This document shows positions 6,014 through 13,569 of a DNA stretch of 13,569 bases, piece by piece. Location of the stretch: assembly GCA_937890655.1 (NCBI GenBank), contig CALADT010000016.1:1-13569 (forward strand), written 5' to 3'. The translations under genes were made by a program, and so were the position numbers. The DNA is from an uncultured Mucispirillum sp. GTDB lineage: Bacteria > Chrysiogenota > Deferribacteres > Deferribacterales > Mucispirillaceae. The notes below the pieces were generated by a model. It searched no databases and was not told the origin of the DNA. It saw only the letters and a program-made list of their open reading frames with translations. The first letter of the stretch is position 1, and the number at the start of each line of letters is the position of its first letter.

Positions 6014-7855
6014 ATGTCTAAAAGGATTAAACAACCTGAAGTGAAACAGCTAATTGCCTTAGGTAAAGAAAAAGGATTTCTAACATTTGATGAAATTAAT
6101 GAAGCTTTACCAGAAGATGCTGCAAATAGTGATTTTATTGATGAAATAATTACTTTACTAACACAATTAAAAATTGATGTAATGGATAACAAGAGTAAAA
6201 AAGGAACTATATTTACAACAAGTGTAGTTATAGATGATGATGACGATGAAGAGGGTATTTCTACTATTGACGGAGAATACCAAGATGATTCAGAGGAAAC
6301 ATTAAGCACTGATGACCCTGTTAGGTTATATTTAAAAGAAATGGGGAATATTCCACTTTTAAATAGAGAAGATGAAGTAAATGTTGCAAAAGAAATTAAA
6401 AAAGGGCAGAGAAAAGTTATTAAAGCTATATTATCTTTTCCTTCTACTGCTACAAAGTTTATGGAATTTTCAGAAGGCGTTAAAAATGATACTATGCGTC
6501 TAAAAGATATTATTGATATTGAAGATGAAGATATTGAACTTGATCAAATGCATGATGATTTTGATGAGGTTGATGATACTGATGATGAAAACTTAAATGA
6601 AGTTAAGGATGAAAAAGAAGCACAGTATAAAGACCAATTAAAAGCACAGTTTTTTGATACAATAGATGAAATAGTTTCAAAACTTAAAAATGATATTGCA
6701 GAATCTGAAGCCTTTAGAAAAAATATGAAAAATATGACAAATGATGAAATAAAAGCTGGTAGAGCAAAAATTGAAGCATCTGTGGAAGAATTAACAAATA
6801 AACTTTTAGATATTAAAGTTAATTTTAATACTATTAATGAAATATCGCAAGATATTAAAGTGAATTATGAAACAATACAAACAAGTATGTATGAACTTAA
6901 TAAACTTGCAAAATTATTAAAGATAGATACAAACGCTTTAATATCATTAACTCATATTGAAATAACAGAGGCTGCTTCTCAACAAGGAATGCGTGAAAAA
7001 GATATTATTACTATTATTGAAAAACATGGTAATACTATGGTTAAAATTAATGCCCATTATGAAAAAATAGGTATTGATAAAGATGAATTTGAATCCATTT
7101 ATGAAAGCCTTTTAGAAGGGGAAAGTGTTACCGATAATGCAAAATCTAAACTTATAGAAGCTAATCTACGTTTAGTTGTAAGTATTGCTAAAAAATATAC
7201 TAATAGAGGTTTACAGTTTTTAGATTTAATTCAAGAAGGTAATATAGGGTTAATGAAAGCCGTTGAAAAATTTGATTATTCAAAAGGTTATAAGTTTTCC
7301 ACATATGCAACATGGTGGATACGTCAAGCTATAACTCGTGCTATTGCTGACCAAGCTAGAACAATACGTATCCCTGTGCATATGATAGAAACCATTAATA
7401 AAATGATGAAAGTTACTAGAAATCTTCAGCAGGATTTAGGCAGGGAACCAACACCGGAAGAAATATCTGCAAAAATGGATATTCCTGTTGAAAAAATTAA
7501 AAAAGTTATGAAAATTGCAAAAGAACCTGTTTCTTTAGAAACACCAATTGGCGAAGATGAAGATTCAAGTCTTGGTGATTTTATTGAAGATAAGTCTGCA
7601 AAAAATCCGTCAGATGAAGTAACGTATTTAAAATTAAAAGAACATACAAGGAATATTTTAGATACACTTTCTCCTAGAGAAGCAAGTGTATTAAGGCTTC
7701 GTTTTGGTATTGATTGTGATTCAGACCATACATTGGAAGAAGTAGGTAAAAAGTTTACTGTTACAAGGGAGCGTATTAGACAGATTGAAGCAAAAGCACT
7801 ACGTAAATTAAGACACCCTACAAGAAGCCGTATTATGAAAACGTTTACAGATTAA
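6014..7855 (+). CDS. rpoD: RNA polymerase primary sigma factor RpoD (sigma70)
   Basis: The principal sigma factor directs RNA polymerase to housekeeping promoters. Region 1.1 covers residues 1 to about 60. A very acidic linker with a run of Asp/Glu around residues 74-80 follows. Region 1.2 begins at about 101 (DPVRLYLKEMG), then comes a long acidic non-conserved region. Region 2 begins at about 376 with LIEANLRLVVSIAKKY, the core-binding LDLIQEGNIGLMKAVEKFDY and the -10-binding YKFSTYATWWIRQAI. Region 3 follows, and region 4 starts near 552 (LSPREASVLRLRFG), with the -35 helix RERIRQIEAKALRKLRHP from about 585. Length (613) equals that of E. coli RpoD. The ribosome site is TAAAGG (6005-6010), overlapping the dnaG stop. 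Regions 2 and 4 are canonical, which fits the TTGaca/TAtaaT-like promoters found elsewhere in the window. Confidence 0.98.
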   Translation: MSKRIKQPEVKQLIALGKEKGFLTFDEINEALPEDAANSDFIDEIITLLTQLKIDVMDNKSKKGTIFTTSVVIDDDDDEEGISTIDGEYQDDSEETLSTDDPVRLYLKEMGNIPLLNREDEVNVAKEIKKGQRKVIKAILSFPSTATKFMEFSEGVKNDTMRLKDIIDIEDEDIELDQMHDDFDEVDDTDDENLNEVKDEKEAQYKDQLKAQFFDTIDEIVSKLKNDIAESEAFRKNMKNMTNDEIKAGRAKIEASVEELTNKLLDIKVNFNTINEISQDIKVNYETIQTSMYELNKLAKLLKIDTNALISLTHIEITEAASQQGMREKDIITIIEKHGNTMVKINAHYEKIGIDKDEFESIYESLLEGESVTDNAKSKLIEANLRLVVSIAKKYTNRGLQFLDLIQEGNIGLMKAVEKFDYSKGYKFSTYATWWIRQAITRAIADQARTIRIPVHMIETINKMMKVTRNLQQDLGREPTPEEISAKMDIPVEKIKKVMKIAKEPVSLETPIGEDEDSSLGDFIEDKSAKNPSDEVTYLKLKEHTRNILDTLSPREASVLRLRFGIDCDSDHTLEEVGKKFTVTRERIRQIEAKALRKLRHPTRSRIMKTFTD

Positions 7856-7867
7856 TTAATTTACATT

Positions 7868-7898
7868 AAGGTAGTATTATAAAATACTACCTTTTTTT
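7868..7898 (+). terminator. Rho-independent terminator of dnaG-rpoD
   Basis: The stem AAGGTAGTATT (7868-7878) pairs perfectly with AATACTACCTT (7883-7893) around an ATAA loop. The T-run continues to 7898. It starts 13 nt after the rpoD stop. Confidence 0.92.
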
Positions 7899-7939
7899 AT
7901 TTATTTTAAAAAAAATATTTTAATTAATAATAAAAAATG

Positions 7940-7968
7940 TTGCAATTTATAATAATATATAGTAAAAT
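7940..7968 (+). promoter_or_regulatory. Predicted sigma70 promoter for mop-tRNA-Leu
   Basis: TTGCAA (7940-7945) and TAAAAT (7963-7968) are separated by exactly 17 nt. They lie between the rpoD terminator and the mop ribosome site. The preceding terminator makes a new promoter necessary. It may also serve the tRNA and perhaps part of the mre transcription. Confidence 0.55.
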
Positions 7969-7998
7969 CCAACGTAAAATTTTGAAAAGAGGTAGTAT

Positions 7999-8208
7999 GT
8001 GAAAATTAGTGCTAGAAACCAATTAAAAGGAACTATTAAAGAAATAGAAGAAGGTGCGGTTAATGCTGTTATAAAAATGGATATAGGTGGTGGTAATATT
8101 ATTTCTGCTACAATTTCTATGGATGCTGTAAAATCTCTAGGATTATCAGTAGGTAAAGAAGCATATGCAGTAATTAAATCAACTTCTGTAATGGTTGGTG
8201 TAGAATAA
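7999..8208 (+). CDS. Molybdopterin/molybdate-binding Mop (TOBE-domain) protein
   Basis: A 69-residue single-domain molbindin. It shows the Mop/TOBE signatures SARNQLKGTI (residues 3-12), EEGAVNAVIKMDIGGGNIIS (17-36) and the closing GKEAYAVIKSTSVMVGV. Small Mop proteins assemble as hexamers and bind molybdate or tungstate (or molybdopterin), storing or buffering the oxyanion in the cytosol. The start is GTG at 7999 with AAAGAGG at 7986-7992, 6 nt upstream. An overlapping ATG at 7997 is out of frame and stops at once. No Mod transporter or Mo-enzyme gene is next to it, so the gene stands alone in function here. The stop is 8 nt before tRNA-Leu, which suggests a shared transcript. Confidence 0.93.
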   Translation: MKISARNQLKGTIKEIEEGAVNAVIKMDIGGGNIISATISMDAVKSLGLSVGKEAYAVIKSTSVMVGVE

Positions 8209-8216
8209 ATTTTAAT

Positions 8217-8300
8217 GCCGAAATGGTGGAACTGGTAGACACGCAGGTTTCAGGTACCTGTGGGGTAAAACCTGTGGGGGTTCAAGTCCCCCTTTCGGCA
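8217..8300 (+). tRNA. tRNA-Leu (CAG anticodon)
   Basis: An 84-nt class II tRNA. The acceptor stem GCCGAAA (8217-8223) pairs with TTTCGGC (8293-8299), with discriminator A at 8300. The anticodon stem CAGGT/ACCTG (8244-8248, 8256-8260) encloses the loop TTCAGGT with anticodon CAG at 8251-8253, reading CUG codons. A long variable arm follows, as in leucine tRNAs, and the T arm is GGGGG-TTCAAGT-CCCCC (8276-8292). CCA is not encoded, so it must be added by the CCA-adding enzyme. CUG is rare in these AT-rich genes, which prefer TTA and CTT. It sits 8 nt behind mop and 88 nt before mreB. Confidence 0.97.
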
Positions 8301-8388
8301 TATAGATTCAGTTTATATTAAATAGGCTATTTTACTTATGCTTATTTAGTATATATTGAAGAAGAATAGTTTGTGAGGTGGTTGTGTA

Positions 8389-9414
8389 ATGGCAATGAAT
8401 TCTATATATAATATGTTTTCAAGCGATTTAGCTGTTGATTTAGGAACAGCAAATACTCTAATATATGTTAAAGGTCGTGGTGTTGTATCTAGCGAACCTT
8501 CTGTTGTAGCAATAAACAGTAATACAAAAGAGATTTTAGCAATAGGGCAGGAAGCAAAAAATATGCTTGGTAGAACTCCAGCAAATATTATAGCTGTTCG
8601 TCCTATGAAAGATGGTGTAATAGCTGATTATGATACGACTGAAAAAATGATCCGTTATTTCATATTAAAAGTTCATAATCGTAGAGCCTTAGTTCGCCCA
8701 CGTATGGTAATTTGTATTCCATCAGGCGTAACACAAGTTGAAAAAAGAGCTGTTAAAGATTCTGCTATTCAAGCTGGTGCTAGAGAGGTTTATCTTATTG
8801 AAGAACCTATGGCAGCAGCAATAGGTGCAGGGTTACCTATTCAAGAGCCGTCAGGCAATATGGTGGTTGATATAGGTGGTGGCACAACTGAAGTTGCTGT
8901 TATATCTTTATCAGGTATTGTTTATGCCAATTCTGTTAGAGTTGGTGGCGATGAAATGGATGAAAATATAGTAAACTATATTAAACGTCAATATAACTTA
9001 TTAGTGGGAACAGCAACTGCTGAAGATTTAAAAATGAAATTAGGTTCTGCATTTCCATTAGATAAAGAAATTAAGACAGAAATTAAAGGTAGAGATTTAG
9101 TTACTGGTATCCCAAAAACAATAGAGATTTCTGATTCTGAAATTAGGGAAGCATTAAAAGAGTCTATAACAAAAATAGTTGATGCTGTTCGTATAGCTTT
9201 AGAACAAACTCCACCAGAGCTTTCTGCTGATATAGTAGATAGAGGTATTGTATTAACAGGTGGTGGTGCATTGCTTAAAAACTTAGATAAACGCCTTTCC
9301 CATGAAACAGGTTTACCTATATTAGTTTCAGATGATCCATTGAAAGCTGTTGTTTTAGGTTCTGGTAAAGTTCTTGATGATATTGATTTACTGAGAAAGG
9401 TAGCAGTAGAATAA
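8389..9414 (+). CDS. mreB: Rod shape-determining protein MreB
   Basis: MreB is the bacterial actin homologue that forms membrane-bound filaments guiding lateral wall synthesis. The N-terminus contains a short amphipathic segment (IYNMFSS), then the phosphate-1 loop DLGTANTLIYVKGRG from residue 17. The phosphate-2 loop VVDIGGGTTEVAV has D161, and the adenosine motif LTGGGALLKNLD has its first Gly near 290. At 341 residues the length is typical. The ATG is preceded by GAGGTGG (8375-8381); an in-frame ATG two codons later is less likely. It leads a tight mreBCD-mrdA-rodA cluster; mreC starts 3 nt after its stop. A weak promoter (TTTACT 8331-8336, TATATT 8352-8357, 15-nt spacer) may exist in the preceding 88 nt, or the operon may be read through from mop-tRNA. 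Confidence 0.98.
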   Translation: MAMNSIYNMFSSDLAVDLGTANTLIYVKGRGVVSSEPSVVAINSNTKEILAIGQEAKNMLGRTPANIIAVRPMKDGVIADYDTTEKMIRYFILKVHNRRALVRPRMVICIPSGVTQVEKRAVKDSAIQAGAREVYLIEEPMAAAIGAGLPIQEPSGNMVVDIGGGTTEVAVISLSGIVYANSVRVGGDEMDENIVNYIKRQYNLLVGTATAEDLKMKLGSAFPLDKEIKTEIKGRDLVTGIPKTIEISDSEIREALKESITKIVDAVRIALEQTPPELSADIVDRGIVLTGGGALLKNLDKRLSHETGLPILVSDDPLKAVVLGSGKVLDDIDLLRKVAVE

Positions 9415-9417
9415 TAT

Positions 9418-10199
9418 ATGTTTAAGTGGAAAAACCTTTTTCTTGTTGTTTTTATAATACTTGCTATTATAATTATACAAGCGAGAAATGTTAATATAGA
9501 AGGTCCATTTAGGGGTTTACTTGGAAATATAGTAAACCCAGTAGTTTATTATACTGATAAAATATTTTCTGGTATTGGAAGTATATGGAATTCTTATGTA
9601 AACCTTATTGGTGTTAAAAAACAAAATGATGAATATAAGAAAATCATAGATAACCTAACATTGGAAAATACATTACTTGCAGAAAAATTAAACCAAAGTG
9701 AACGTCTTGAATCTTTAATGCGTTTTTATAGAACATACAATTTTGAACAGATTCCTGCGAATGTTATTGGTGTTCATGATGGTTATATTAAAAGTATTAC
9801 CATTGATTTAGGCCACTTAGATGGTATTGAAAAAAATGACCCTGTTATTGGTTTTCAAGGCCTTGTTGGTAAGGTTTCTACTGTTTATGCAAATACCAGT
9901 GATGTGGAAATAATTTTAAATATATCATCTAATGTAAGTGTTATTAATAGCAGAACACGTGTTGCTGGTATAATGCGTGGTGATGGTAAAGGCCGTCTTA
10001 TGACAGACTAGATGATGTTAGAGAAGGTGATGTATTTGTTACATCAGGACTTGGAATGCTTTTTCCTAAAGGTGTTCGTGTTGGTAAGGTTTCTGAAATT
10101 ATACAAGATAAAACAGGGCTTTTCCAAAAGGTATATATAGAACAATCAGAAGATTATTATAAACTTGAACATGTATTTATTGCAAAAGATAAAAGATAA
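9418..10199 (+). pseudogene. mreC: Rod shape-determining protein MreC, interrupted by a -1 frame change
   Basis: MreC is a bitopic membrane protein that links MreB to PBP2/RodA through a periplasmic beta domain. The first frame (9418-10011, 197 residues) has a membrane helix (about residues 5-21), a coiled-coil stretch (about 65-95) and the first part of the beta domain, then stops at TAG 10009-10011. The missing end is intact in the -1 frame: DDVREGDVFVTSGLG and FPKGVRVGKV are typical MreC sequence, ending at TAA 10197-10199. The second frame is open only from 9990, so the shift falls within 9990-10011. Restoring one base (or four) gives a normal protein of about 260 residues. I see no classical slippery heptamer. 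It could be a real mutation, a sequencing error or, less likely, recoding. The ATG lies 3 nt after the mreB stop with a weak ribosome site. Confidence 0.9.
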
Positions 10200-10656
10200 T
10201 AGATATATTTCTATTATATTAATACTAACTATTTGTTACATTATTTCTAATACCTCATTTCATATATTATCAGGTATTAATTATGCTGTTATTATTTTTT
10301 TAATCTCTAATAATATAGATGAAAAAACTTATATTCCATATTCTATTATATTTGGTCTTTATTCTGACTTTGTGTTACATTCTTTTATAGGTTTTGGTAC
10401 TCTTTTTTTTATGGCGGTTTCTTTAACTAAAATGTTTTCAGAACATAAGTTTGATTCAAAATCTCAAATTGGTAAAGTAACCGTTGGATTTTTATCAATA
10501 GTAGCATATAACTTTTTTGCTGCTATATTACTTCATTTTAATTTAATATTATCTTTTCCTTTTATTATAAAAACAATATTATTTGATTTTATTTTATATT
10601 TAATAATTTTTCTAATTATGGAGTTTAACAGTGCTTTTCGCGTCGTTAAAAGATGA
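10171..10656 (+). CDS. mreD: Rod shape-determining protein MreD
   Basis: A 161-residue, very hydrophobic protein with about five predicted membrane helices. Segments such as ISIILILTICYIIS, YAVIIFLISNN, SIIFGLYSDFVLHSFIGFG and ILFDFILYLIIFLIM fit the small, poorly conserved MreD family. The position between mreC and mrdA supports the call more than the sequence does. MreD works with MreC in the elongasome; its exact role is not settled. The start is uncertain: ATG 10171 is chosen, but TTG 10165 and TTG 10180 are in frame and none has a good ribosome site. The gene overlaps the mreC tail (ending at 10199) and the mrdA start, so translational coupling is likely. The mreC frame change, which stops ribosomes at 10011, could reduce that coupling. 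Confidence 0.82.
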   Translation: MYLLQKIKDNRYISIILILTICYIISNTSFHILSGINYAVIIFLISNNIDEKTYIPYSIIFGLYSDFVLHSFIGFGTLFFMAVSLTKMFSEHKFDSKSQIGKVTVGFLSIVAYNFFAAILLHFNLILSFPFIIKTILFDFILYLIIFLIMEFNSAFRVVKR

Positions 10657-12469
10657 CTTACTTGGTTATTATAAAAAAAGAATTATTTTTATATTTATTG
10701 TATTTTTAGTATTTTCAATAATATTATTTTCAAGACTTTTTGTATTGCAATTTATACAATATGAACAGCTTTTCGTGGATGCTAATAGAAATAGAACAAA
10801 AACTAAAGATATTGTAGCAGATAGAGGGTTTATATATGATTCTAAAATGAATCTATTAGTGAGTAATGAACCTTCATATGATTTAGTTTTAAATAAAGAA
10901 GATATAAGACGTGGTGATGATATTATAGGTATGCTTGAAAGAGCAAAAGAAATAGTTGATTTTGATATGGAGTATGTAAAGAAATCACTTAGAGATAATA
11001 AAATCCCATCTATTTTAATTAGCCGTGGTTTAAGTATATCAGATATTGCATATTTTGAAGAATATGCTGATAATTTTCCAGGATTAAGTGTTGAACTTCA
11101 TTCTGTTCGTAAATATACTGACGGTTTAGCATATAGTCATATATTAGGCTATGTTAGCGAAGTTACTCAAGATGATATTGATAAAAACAAAGATATTTAT
11201 AAACGAGGCAGTAATATTGGCACAATGGGTGTTGAATTAGAATATGAAAATGAACTTCGTGGCAGGTCTGGTTATATGGTTGTGGAAAGAGATGCCCGAG
11301 GAAGAATTGTTGATATTTTAAAGAAAAACCCTGCTATTGCAGGAAATGATATTATACTTACTATTGATGCTGAATTACAAAAATATGTATCAGAAATAAT
11401 GGATGGTAAAAAAGGTGCAATAGCTGTTTTAGATATTAGTGATAACTCTTTATTAACACTATATTCTGCTCCAAGTTATGATTTAAATATGTTTACTCCA
11501 TATTTAAATGAAACAGAATGGGCAAGAATACACAGGGATAAAAGAAGTCCTTTAGTAAACCGACCTATTGAAGGGTTATATTCTCCTGGTTCTGTTTATA
11601 AAATTGTTATGGCTTTAGCTGGGTTAGAAGAAAAAGTTGTAGACCATAAAACTACATTTAAATGTCTTGGAACATTTCATTTAAATTCATATTTTTCATA
11701 TAGATGTTGGAAAAGAACAGGGCATGGAGTAGTGAATTTGCAAGAATCTATTGCACAATCTTGTGATATTTATTTTTATAATCTTGGTTTAGCATTAGAT
11801 ATTGATAAAATAGAATATTATTCAAAACTTTTTTCTTTAGGGGAATATACGGGTATTGATTTACCTAATGAAAAAACAGGAATTTTCCCTTCAAGGCAGT
11901 GGAAAAAAGCTGCAACTGGTGATATATGGTACCCTGGGGATACAGTTAATACTTCTATTGGACAAGGTTATATGACATCTACTCCTTTACAAATAGGTGT
12001 TATGATGTCTGGTGTTTTTAATGGTGGTAAAATTTATAAACCAAGAATTGTTAAAGGTATAATAAAACAAGAAACTGGTGAATATATTGAAAAAGAATCA
12101 GAATTAAAACACCAAATATCTGTTCCAAAAGATATAAGGGAACATATTATGGCAGGGCTTATTGATGCAGTATATAAACGTGGTGGAACATCAAGACGTG
12201 CTGCTGTTAAGGAAATGAAAATAGGTGGTAAGACAGGGACAGCACAAGTAGTTAGTGCAAAAGTAACTGAAAAATATGATAAAAATGAAATACCTGAAGA
12301 ATACAGGGATAACGCATGGTTTGCAGGTGTATTTCCTGCTAAAGAACCAAAATATGTTGTTGTTGTGTTAATGGAAAATGGTGGTAGTGGTGGTGCTAGT
12401 GCTGCTCCAGTAGGTGGTCAAATAATGGAAAAAATGCTTTCCATAGGCTATGTTTCACCGGATAAATAA
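10631..12469 (+). CDS. mrdA: Penicillin-binding protein 2, elongasome transpeptidase
   Basis: PBP2 is the class B peptidoglycan transpeptidase of lateral wall growth, partner of RodA. It has an N-terminal membrane anchor (about residues 17-36), then the pedestal domain with DRGFIYDSKMNLL and HILGYVSEVTQDD, and a C-terminal penicillin-binding domain. Catalytic motifs are SVYK with S321 and K324, S377-C-D379 in the SxD/N position, and K534-T-G in GGKTGTAQV. At 612 residues it matches the usual size. The start is GTG 10631 with GGAG at 10620-10623; it overlaps the end of mreD by 26 nt. rodA begins 17 nt after its stop. The serine, SxD and KTG motifs are intact, so the enzyme should be active and beta-lactam sensitive. 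The N-terminal anchor and RodA neighbour exclude the division-specific FtsI. Confidence 0.97.
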   Translation: MLFASLKDDLLGYYKKRIIFIFIVFLVFSIILFSRLFVLQFIQYEQLFVDANRNRTKTKDIVADRGFIYDSKMNLLVSNEPSYDLVLNKEDIRRGDDIIGMLERAKEIVDFDMEYVKKSLRDNKIPSILISRGLSISDIAYFEEYADNFPGLSVELHSVRKYTDGLAYSHILGYVSEVTQDDIDKNKDIYKRGSNIGTMGVELEYENELRGRSGYMVVERDARGRIVDILKKNPAIAGNDIILTIDAELQKYVSEIMDGKKGAIAVLDISDNSLLTLYSAPSYDLNMFTPYLNETEWARIHRDKRSPLVNRPIEGLYSPGSVYKIVMALAGLEEKVVDHKTTFKCLGTFHLNSYFSYRCWKRTGHGVVNLQESIAQSCDIYFYNLGLALDIDKIEYYSKLFSLGEYTGIDLPNEKTGIFPSRQWKKAATGDIWYPGDTVNTSIGQGYMTSTPLQIGVMMSGVFNGGKIYKPRIVKGIIKQETGEYIEKESELKHQISVPKDIREHIMAGLIDAVYKRGGTSRRAAVKEMKIGGKTGTAQVVSAKVTEKYDKNEIPEEYRDNAWFAGVFPAKEPKYVVVVLMENGGSGGASAAPVGGQIMEKMLSIGYVSPDK

Positions 12470-12486
12470 GGGAAAAGGTTATTGTT

Positions 12487-13569
12487 ATGCTTAATAAATT
12501 AAAAAAGTATATTGTAGAAACAGATTATGTTTTATTTTTTATAGTTTTGTTACTAGCATGTATAGGAGTGGTTTCCATATATAGTGCAGGTTATAATCCA
12601 TATACCAATGAAACAGATAATTTTTATAAGCGTCAATTATTATGGTTAGGTTTTGGTGTAATATCTTTTTTGGTTATGAGCTATGTTAATTATAGACAAC
12701 TTGTAAGACTTGTTCCTTTTATTTATGTTGCAGGGCTTCTGTTATTGCTAGCTGTTACAATATTAGGGCATATTGGATTAGGTGCCCAAAGATGGATAGG
12801 TATAGGCGCTTTTAGGCTACAACCTTCTGAAATATTTAAAATAGTATGGGTATTAACCCTTGCATGGCTTTTTATGGATTTTAATGGTAAAAGATTAGGT
12901 ATATTACAAATATTAAAAAAATCATGGATGCTTATTCCACCATTTTTATTAGTATTTGAACAGCCAGACTTAGGAACATCGTTAACTTACGTTGCAGTAT
13001 GGGGGCTTGTTCTTTTAGTATTAGGTATAAAACCACAAGTTTTTATTATTGCAATCATGGCTGTTGCTATTATAGTCCCTGTGGTTTGGAATAACTTATA
13101 TGAATATCAGCAGACACGGATTCTTGTTTTTGCAGGTTTAGTGCAGGATAAAAAAGGGGATGGCTACCATGCAGAGCAGTCAAAAGTTGCTATTGGTAGT
13201 GGTGGTATATTTGGTAAAGGTTTTCTAGGTGGCACACAAGCCCATTTAAGTTTTTTACCAGAAAGCCATACGGACTTTATTTTTTCAGTAATTAATGAAG
13301 AGCAAGGGCTAGTTGGTGGGGCAGTAGTAATAGTATTATTTTTATTTTTATTGTATAAAATATTAAATATAGCCATAAAAACAAAGGAGGCAGCAGGTAA
13401 AATCATTGCTATTAGTGTTGCATGCTATATCTTTTTTCAATTTATAGTTAATGCAGGTATGACTGTTGGAATGTTACCAATAGTTGGGATACCTATGCCT
13501 TTTGTTAGCTATGGTGGGACATCATTATTATCTTTTTTCACAATGATAGGTATTGTTAATTCCGTTCAT
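12487..13569 (+). CDS. rodA: Peptidoglycan glycosyltransferase RodA (SEDS family), 3'-truncated
   Basis: RodA polymerises glycan strands from lipid II in the elongasome, together with PBP2. The frame is open from ATG 12487 to the window edge (361 residues) with no stop, so only the last few residues are missing. Multiple hydrophobic helices are visible, and SEDS signatures are clear: GAQRWIGIGAFRLQPSE, FEQPDLGTSL, GGIFGKGFLGGTQAHLSFLPE followed by SHTDFIFSVINEEQGLVG, and MPFVSYGGTSLL near the end. D263 in HTDF corresponds to the catalytically important Asp262 of E. coli RodA. The ribosome site is AAAAGG at 12473-12478. RodA rather than FtsW is favoured by the direct linkage to mrdA and mreBCD. 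No insertion or disruption is seen. Confidence 0.97.
   Translation, partial: MLNKLKKYIVETDYVLFFIVLLLACIGVVSIYSAGYNPYTNETDNFYKRQLLWLGFGVISFLVMSYVNYRQLVRLVPFIYVAGLLLLLAVTILGHIGLGAQRWIGIGAFRLQPSEIFKIVWVLTLAWLFMDFNGKRLGILQILKKSWMLIPPFLLVFEQPDLGTSLTYVAVWGLVLLVLGIKPQVFIIAIMAVAIIVPVVWNNLYEYQQTRILVFAGLVQDKKGDGYHAEQSKVAIGSGGIFGKGFLGGTQAHLSFLPESHTDFIFSVINEEQGLVGGAVVIVLFLFLLYKILNIAIKTKEAAGKIIAISVACYIFFQFIVNAGMTVGMLPIVGIPMPFVSYGGTSLLSFFTMIGIVNSVH

Noticed and set aside
5932..6309. Reverse-strand open frame across dnaG-rpoD
   Set aside because: Ser-rich product is the antisense of acidic rpoD codons; it overlaps two certain genes.
7899..7998. Molybdenum-cofactor riboswitch before mop
   Set aside because: The leader after the predicted promoter is only about 25 nt, too short for this riboswitch class.
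8315..8357. Imperfect hairpin between tRNA-Leu and mreB as a terminator
   Set aside because: TAAATA/TATTTA pairing is weak, bulged, with a large loop and no T-run behind it.
9984..10011. Programmed -1 ribosomal frameshift in mreC
   Set aside because: The zero-frame codons here (GGT AAA GGC CGT CTT ATG) contain no X-XXY-YYZ slippery heptamer, and MreC is not known to use recoding; a one-base loss is simpler.
13164..13406. Reverse-strand open frame inside rodA
   Set aside because: It is antisense to the conserved SEDS catalytic region and has no recognisable features.

Overview
This is an AT-rich window (roughly 70% A+T by eye) from a Gram-negative-type bacterium with a MreBCD/PBP2/RodA wall-elongation machine and a ferrous-iron uptake cluster. 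Such low GC, a small RRM protein, a DtxR regulator joined to a FeoA domain, and FeoB with a Cys-rich partner would fit an anaerobic lineage such as Deferribacterota (Mucispirillum-like). That placement is an inference from gene style only. Every complete gene and the tRNA are on the + strand, and the reverse-strand open frames look like shadows.

Layout. (1) 2-217: the 3' end of a small RNA-recognition-motif protein. (2) 218-3833: iron block. An AT-rich upstream region carries a perfect 10+10 bp palindrome over a likely promoter. It is followed by a DtxR/MntR-type repressor with a C-terminal FeoA domain, then feoB, then a 62-residue FeoB-associated Cys-rich membrane protein, closed by a strong hairpin terminator. 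(3) 3834-4297: a gene-poor AT-rich gap ending in the dnaG promoter. (4) 4298-7898: the macromolecular-synthesis pair dnaG (primase) and rpoD (main sigma factor), 6 nt apart, closed by a clear terminator. (5) 7940-8300: a promoter, a solo molybdopterin-binding Mop/TOBE protein started at GTG, and a tRNA-Leu(CAG) 8 nt downstream. (6) 8389-13569: mreB, mreC, mreD, mrdA (PBP2) and rodA, tightly packed; rodA runs off the right edge.

How the genes work together. The repressor should sense Fe2+ (or Mn2+) and control its own promoter and feoB. FeoB imports Fe2+ and the Cys-rich protein probably assists it. The mre-mrda-rodA cluster builds the lateral wall: MreB filaments organise MreC/MreD, which activate the RodA glycosyltransferase and the PBP2 transpeptidase.

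Most notable points: mreC is broken by a -1 frame change near 9990-10011, although both halves are well conserved in style; the palindrome at 462-484 is a likely metal-responsive operator; the repressor has a hybrid MntR/DtxR metal site and a four-Cys linker; and FeoB carries a long acidic coiled-coil-like insert. I found no transposon, CRISPR array, phage module or evident new defence system. Most of the window is conserved housekeeping DNA.
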